From Fidelibacterota bacterium (lineage in GTDB: Bacteria; Fidelibacterota; Marinisomatia; Marinisomatales; UBA1611), in NCBI GenBank assembly GCA_002717915.1, contig PBCV01000008.1, positions 1-9,289 on the forward strand: a stretch of 9,289 nucleotides of DNA, read 5' to 3'. Positions 6,015 through 9,289 of this stretch are shown here, piece after piece. The number at the start of each line of letters is the position of its first letter. Position 1 is the first letter of the stretch. The notes under the pieces are model-generated. The model was not told the DNA's origin. It saw only the letters and a list, made by a program, of their open reading frames with translations, and ran no database searches. A program made the position numbers and the translations under genes.

Positions 6015-8431
6015 AACACTCAATTATACTGTTTTTAGCTCTCGCCTTTGGGTACTCCCAAGGGATGAATGATGATATTCAACTGGCTCAAGTACGAGTG
6101 AGTGGGAATGCTATAACATCAGAGAACACAATCGTCTTCACTGCCGGGCTGCGCGAAGGGCAGACCATTACGCCTGCAGATTTTCCCCGGGCCATCAAGA
6201 GATTATGGCAGTTAGGGCTCTTCCAGGATATACAAATACAATATGATGAGGAAACGGATGAGGGTCTTTCATTAACTATTATTGTAAAAGAGAATTTTAT
6301 TTTAGGTGAAATCAAATATGAAGGAAATAAAAAATTAAAAGATAGGAAACTTGAAGAAGAGATCACCTTGGCCAAAGGGCAAAGAATTAAACCCAATACA
6401 CTTCATGAAACTGAAGAATCAATTAGAAAAATATATGCAGAAAAAGGGTATTTGAATGTAATGATTGATTCAGAACTTGCAATTCCTGGGGAAGAAACTA
6501 CATTTTTCGAAGGCAAAGGAAAGGATCTGGTCCGGGATATTGTCTTTAATATTCAGGAAAATAATAAAATAAAAATTGGCAAAATTATTTTTGAAGGCAA
6601 TAATTCGTTCTCTGATTTTCGACTTCGCTGGCAGTTGAAAGAAACGAAACAACAACCATGGTATATGTTCTGGCGATCCACGTTCGATAAGAAAAAATTT
6701 GACGAAGATATGAATCTTGTGTCAACGTTTTACCGGAATAAGGGATACAGGGATTTTCATTTTGTCAACGACTCAGTTCAGTACTCTGATAATCATAAAA
6801 AAATGTATTTGATTCTTACAGTGGAAGAAGGCCCCCAGTATAAGTATCGAAATTTTTCCTGGGAAGGAATGACGTTATTTGAAGAACATAAATTGCAGCG
6901 AGCCTTAGCATTAGATCAAGGCGACAAGTATAGTGAAGAAGATTTCAACATGGCTGTATTCTCACGCGTGCAGGGCCTCTACCTGGATCGTGGTTATATC
7001 TACAGCAGGGTTGAACCAAAAATTACACCGGTTGGACAGGATTCACTGGATATCCATTTTGTAATAACAGAAAATCATAAAGTGTATATTAACCACATTG
7101 CAATTCAGGGCAATACACGTACCCGTGAAAATGTTATCCGGCGTCAACTGCGTGTTTTTCCTGGTGATGTGTATAATCAGGAACGGATTACCCGCAGTTA
7201 TCGTGAAGTAATGATGCTGAATTTCTTTGCCAATGCGGCGCCCAACATTATACCAGTATCTGAAGATAAGGTTGATATTGAGTTTGCTGTAGAAGAAAAA
7301 CCTGCGGGACAGGCCAGTGCAAATATGGGCTATACTGGGTTAATTGGCTTTACTGGAGGGGGAGGTTTATCGCTTCCAAACTTTCGCGGCAAAGGTCAAA
7401 GTTTTAGTTTCAGTTTTAATGTTGGAGCGAATATGGGCGGTCAGTCTTCTTATATGTACAATCCAAATTATTCTGACAGGCCAAAGTATCGTACTGCTAG
7501 TATCAGTTTTACAGATCCCATGGTCAATGATACGAAAAATCTACTGGGAGGTTCTCTCTTTTATCGTCTGATCGGTGGGTCTTCAATGTATTATTCACCT
7601 CTGGAAACAACCATGGCCGGAGGGGGCATTATGTGGGGCCGTATTTTCAAATGGCCAGATGATTTTTTCAGGGGCACCTGGCAGTTTCAAATGCAAAGAC
7701 GATTAAATTCAGGTAGTCAGGCAGATTTAGACCGCTATGCAGGAGGACTGCAACAATCTGATGGTATCACCCTTGCCCAGACCATTCGAAGAGACAGCAG
7801 GGATCATCCGGAATTTTCCACTATGGGCTCCCAATTTTCACTTAAATCCGTACTGTCAGGATGGATTCTGGGTGGCCAGGAGAATTTTCAAAAACACACC
7901 TTAAATCTAGAATGGTATACTCCTACATTTTGGAAATTTGTTTTGATGAATTCTATGAAAATCGGTGTGATTAAAGAATTGCCATCGAAGAAGGATGGTA
8001 TCTCTTTTATTCCATACAATGATCGTTTTATCATGGGCGGTAATGGTATACCATATGGGAATGCACTGCGAGGGTATGATGATAATCGAGTAGGACCTCT
8101 TACCCTCAGCGGAAATCCAATTGGCGGGAATATTCTGGTTAAATTCGGGACAGAATTTCGCGTACCATTCGCCGAAAATCCCGTAGTTTATGGTCTTATT
8201 TTTGCTGAAATGGGAAATGTGTGGTCCTCAACGGATTTGATGGAACGATTGAACCTACCCAGAAGCGGCCCTTTAGATCTAAAAAGATCTGTAGGTGCAG
8301 GAATTCGGTTTTTTATGCCCATGATCGGGAAGCTGGGCTTCGATATCGGCTATGGCTTTGACAGGGTTAATCAAAATGGTGAGTTGGAGCCAGCTTGGAA
8401 AACGACCCTCACCTTTGGGCAACAATTTTAA
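6011..8431 (+). CDS. bamA: Outer membrane protein assembly factor BamA (Omp85)
   Basis: BamA is the central outer-membrane insertase that folds beta-barrel proteins. The 806-residue precursor has a hydrophobic N-terminal signal (about 2-18) and then five POTRA-like repeats at roughly 23-94, 95-183, 187-274, 277-355 and 357-428. Each ends in a hydrophobic strand, and several carry the typical GN start (YEGNKKL, FEGNNSF, IQGNTRT). The C-terminal barrel (about 433-806) contains the loop-6 LRGY motif (686-689), with the invariant Arg at 687, and a GIRFFMP strand (764-770). It ends in Phe, as expected of the C-terminal beta-signal. Length agrees with full-size BamA (about 800). The ATG overlaps the uppS stop by four bases, and the periplasmic chaperone gene ompH follows 17 bp downstream, so the genes are almost certainly one operon. 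No frameshift or missing domain is seen. Confidence 0.97.
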   Translation: MKHSIILFLALAFGYSQGMNDDIQLAQVRVSGNAITSENTIVFTAGLREGQTITPADFPRAIKRLWQLGLFQDIQIQYDEETDEGLSLTIIVKENFILGEIKYEGNKKLKDRKLEEEITLAKGQRIKPNTLHETEESIRKIYAEKGYLNVMIDSELAIPGEETTFFEGKGKDLVRDIVFNIQENNKIKIGKIIFEGNNSFSDFRLRWQLKETKQQPWYMFWRSTFDKKKFDEDMNLVSTFYRNKGYRDFHFVNDSVQYSDNHKKMYLILTVEEGPQYKYRNFSWEGMTLFEEHKLQRALALDQGDKYSEEDFNMAVFSRVQGLYLDRGYIYSRVEPKITPVGQDSLDIHFVITENHKVYINHIAIQGNTRTRENVIRRQLRVFPGDVYNQERITRSYREVMMLNFFANAAPNIIPVSEDKVDIEFAVEEKPAGQASANMGYTGLIGFTGGGGLSLPNFRGKGQSFSFSFNVGANMGGQSSYMYNPNYSDRPKYRTASISFTDPMVNDTKNLLGGSLFYRLIGGSSMYYSPLETTMAGGGIMWGRIFKWPDDFFRGTWQFQMQRRLNSGSQADLDRYAGGLQQSDGITLAQTIRRDSRDHPEFSTMGSQFSLKSVLSGWILGGQENFQKHTLNLEWYTPTFWKFVLMNSMKIGVIKELPSKKDGISFIPYNDRFIMGGNGIPYGNALRGYDDNRVGPLTLSGNPIGGNILVKFGTEFRVPFAENPVVYGLIFAEMGNVWSSTDLMERLNLPRSGPLDLKRSVGAGIRFFMPMIGKLGFDIGYGFDRVNQNGELEPAWKTTLTFGQQF

Positions 8432-8436
8432 CAACC

Positions 8437-8442
8437 AAGGAG
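8437..8442 (+). promoter_or_regulatory. Strong Shine-Dalgarno site of ompH
   Basis: AAGGAG ends 6 bases before the ATG at 8449 and fixes that start. Its AAGGAGTA core is identical to the one before the ferredoxin gene. A dedicated strong site inside the operon suggests that the chaperone is made in excess over BamA. Confidence 0.85.
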
Positions 8443-8448
8443 TAAATT

Positions 8449-8976
8449 ATGAATGGATCCTTACGCAACTTAATTTTTTTTATAACCTTTGCAGGTATGA
8501 TAACCACTGTCTCTGCACAGCTCAAGATTGGTTATATTCTTTCCGAAAGAATTCGGACAGAATTTGAAGAATTCAAAGAAGCCGAATCTCAACTTCAGCT
8601 CGAATACCGAAAGGTCCAGTTTGAATTTGATCAGATGGTTTTAAAAATGGACAGCTTAAAACAGGATTATGAAGTAAAACGCCTTATGGCGCTGGATAAA
8701 GGAGAAAGCATCAGACAGGAGGTAGAACAAATGGAACGGTCAATTCAAAACTATCAGGCGGAAAAAATTGGTCCTCAAGGTGAGCTTATGCGGAAACAGG
8801 CCCAAATGGAATATGAAATTTTAGGAAAAGTAAAAAAAGCAGTAGATAAAGTGGCCATTGACGGCGGTTTTGATTATATCATTGATGCATCTGTGGGGCT
8901 ATTGTATTTCAAGTCGGAATTTGATAGAACTGATGATGTTCTGCATGAATTGCGGAATCTAAACTCAGACAAGTAA
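8449..8976 (+). CDS. OmpH/Skp-family periplasmic chaperone
   Basis: Skp/OmpH proteins are periplasmic trimers that hold unfolded outer-membrane proteins on the way to BamA. This 175-residue precursor has a signal peptide with a hydrophobic core at 8-20 and a likely signal-peptidase I cut after VSA (21-23). The mature N-terminus QLKIGYILSERI (24-35) is the usual family strand. A long charged helical stretch with coiled-coil character (about 36-130, rich in E, K, Q and R) forms the tentacles. A final strand-rich segment GGFDYIIDASVGLLYF (139-154) matches the OmpH C-terminal trimerisation element. Length is normal. Its place between bamA and lpxD is the classic location. The start is set by the AAGGAG site 6 bases upstream. 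Family confidence is high from architecture and position, although sequence identity in this family is typically low. Confidence 0.93.
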   Translation: MNGSLRNLIFFITFAGMITTVSAQLKIGYILSERIRTEFEEFKEAESQLQLEYRKVQFEFDQMVLKMDSLKQDYEVKRLMALDKGESIRQEVEQMERSIQNYQAEKIGPQGELMRKQAQMEYEILGKVKKAVDKVAIDGGFDYIIDASVGLLYFKSEFDRTDDVLHELRNLNSDK

Positions 8977-8982
8977 TTTAAA

Positions 8983-9289
8983 TTGAAGCTCACTCTCAGT
9001 GAGATTGCGGTCCATGTTGGAGGTAAAGTCGTAGGTAACCACGATTGTTCCATTTCAGGCGTTTCGGAGATTCAGGACAGTCGCCCCGGAACCATTACAT
9101 TTTTAGGAAATCATCTGTATACTAAATATTTATCTAAAACGAATGCGGATGCAATATTTGTCAATGATGGCACGTTGCTTGGGAAAAAAAATGGAATTGT
9201 GGTTCAGAACCCTCAATTGGCTATGGCCCAGACCTTGGCCCTGTTTTTTCCTGATGCTGAATCAGAACCTTTCATTGATCCTTCGGCAG
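8983..9289 (+). CDS. lpxD: LpxD, UDP-3-O-acylglucosamine N-acyltransferase, 5' part (cut by window end)
   Basis: LpxD adds the N-linked hydroxyacyl chain in the third step of lipid A synthesis in the cytosol. The first 102 codons are present and run off the window. The reading gives KLTLSEIAVHVGGKVVG (residues 2-18), then ISGVSEIQDSRPGTITFLGN (24-43) and YTKYLSKTNADAIFV (45-59). This is the conserved N-terminal uridine-binding domain of LpxD; the left-handed beta-helix acyltransferase domain would lie beyond the edge. The start is TTG at 8983: the previous gene's stop (8974-8976) is in the same frame, only TTT AAA lies between, and no ATG occurs before the conserved LTLSEIA. No Shine-Dalgarno is visible, so translation is probably coupled to ompH, which ends 6 bp earlier. 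The function call rests on this domain plus the ompH neighbour. Confidence 0.93.
   Translation, partial: MKLTLSEIAVHVGGKVVGNHDCSISGVSEIQDSRPGTITFLGNHLYTKYLSKTNADAIFVNDGTLLGKKNGIVVQNPQLAMAQTLALFFPDAESEPFIDPSA

Overview
The window comes from a Gram-negative bacterium of about 40% GC. It carries outer-membrane biogenesis genes (BamA, Skp/OmpH, the start of LpxD) directly behind undecaprenyl diphosphate synthase. The compact order uppS-bamA-ompH-lpxD, without cdsA, dxr or rseP between uppS and bamA, together with an Mrp ATPase lacking the usual C-terminal CXXC, suggests the FCB superphylum. A lineage such as Candidatus Marinimicrobia/Neomarinimicrobiota is possible. This placement is inference from gene order and protein character; the window holds no rRNA or other phylogenetic marker that settles it.

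Layout. 58-921 (+) is a short-chain dehydrogenase/reductase. Its 3' end overlaps by 9 bp the 3' end of a convergent minus-strand pair: an MFS transporter (3540-2344, transcribed first) and an FGGY-family carbohydrate kinase (2334-913). A 116-bp divergent spacer separates that pair from a plus-strand 7Fe-type ferredoxin (3657-3959). A strong intrinsic terminator (3984-4015) follows the ferredoxin. The Mrp/ApbC-type P-loop ATPase begins only 12 bp after it (4028-5128). A 130-bp spacer leads to the envelope operon: uppS (5259-6014), bamA (6011-8431, ATGA overlap), ompH/skp (8449-8976) and the 5' part of lpxD (8983 to the window end, TTG start).

How the genes work together. The right half is an envelope-assembly transcription unit: the lipid carrier for cell-wall and O-antigen precursors, the beta-barrel insertase, its periplasmic chaperone, and an acyltransferase of lipid A synthesis. 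The ferredoxin and Mrp neighbours are both linked to iron-sulfur biology but are separated by a terminator. The left half is accessory metabolism. The transporter/kinase pair could act on one small polyol or sugar, but the kinase lacks several glycerol-kinase substrate-contact residues and the transporter resembles efflux-type MFS proteins, so the substrate is open.

I found no mobile elements, CRISPR arrays, tRNA or rRNA genes, and no clear previously undescribed system. The points most worth a second look are the Mrp protein without CXXC and with an insertion in its place, the terminator sitting against the mrp start codon, and the atypical kinase/transporter pair. No stretch over 300 bp lacks a gene.
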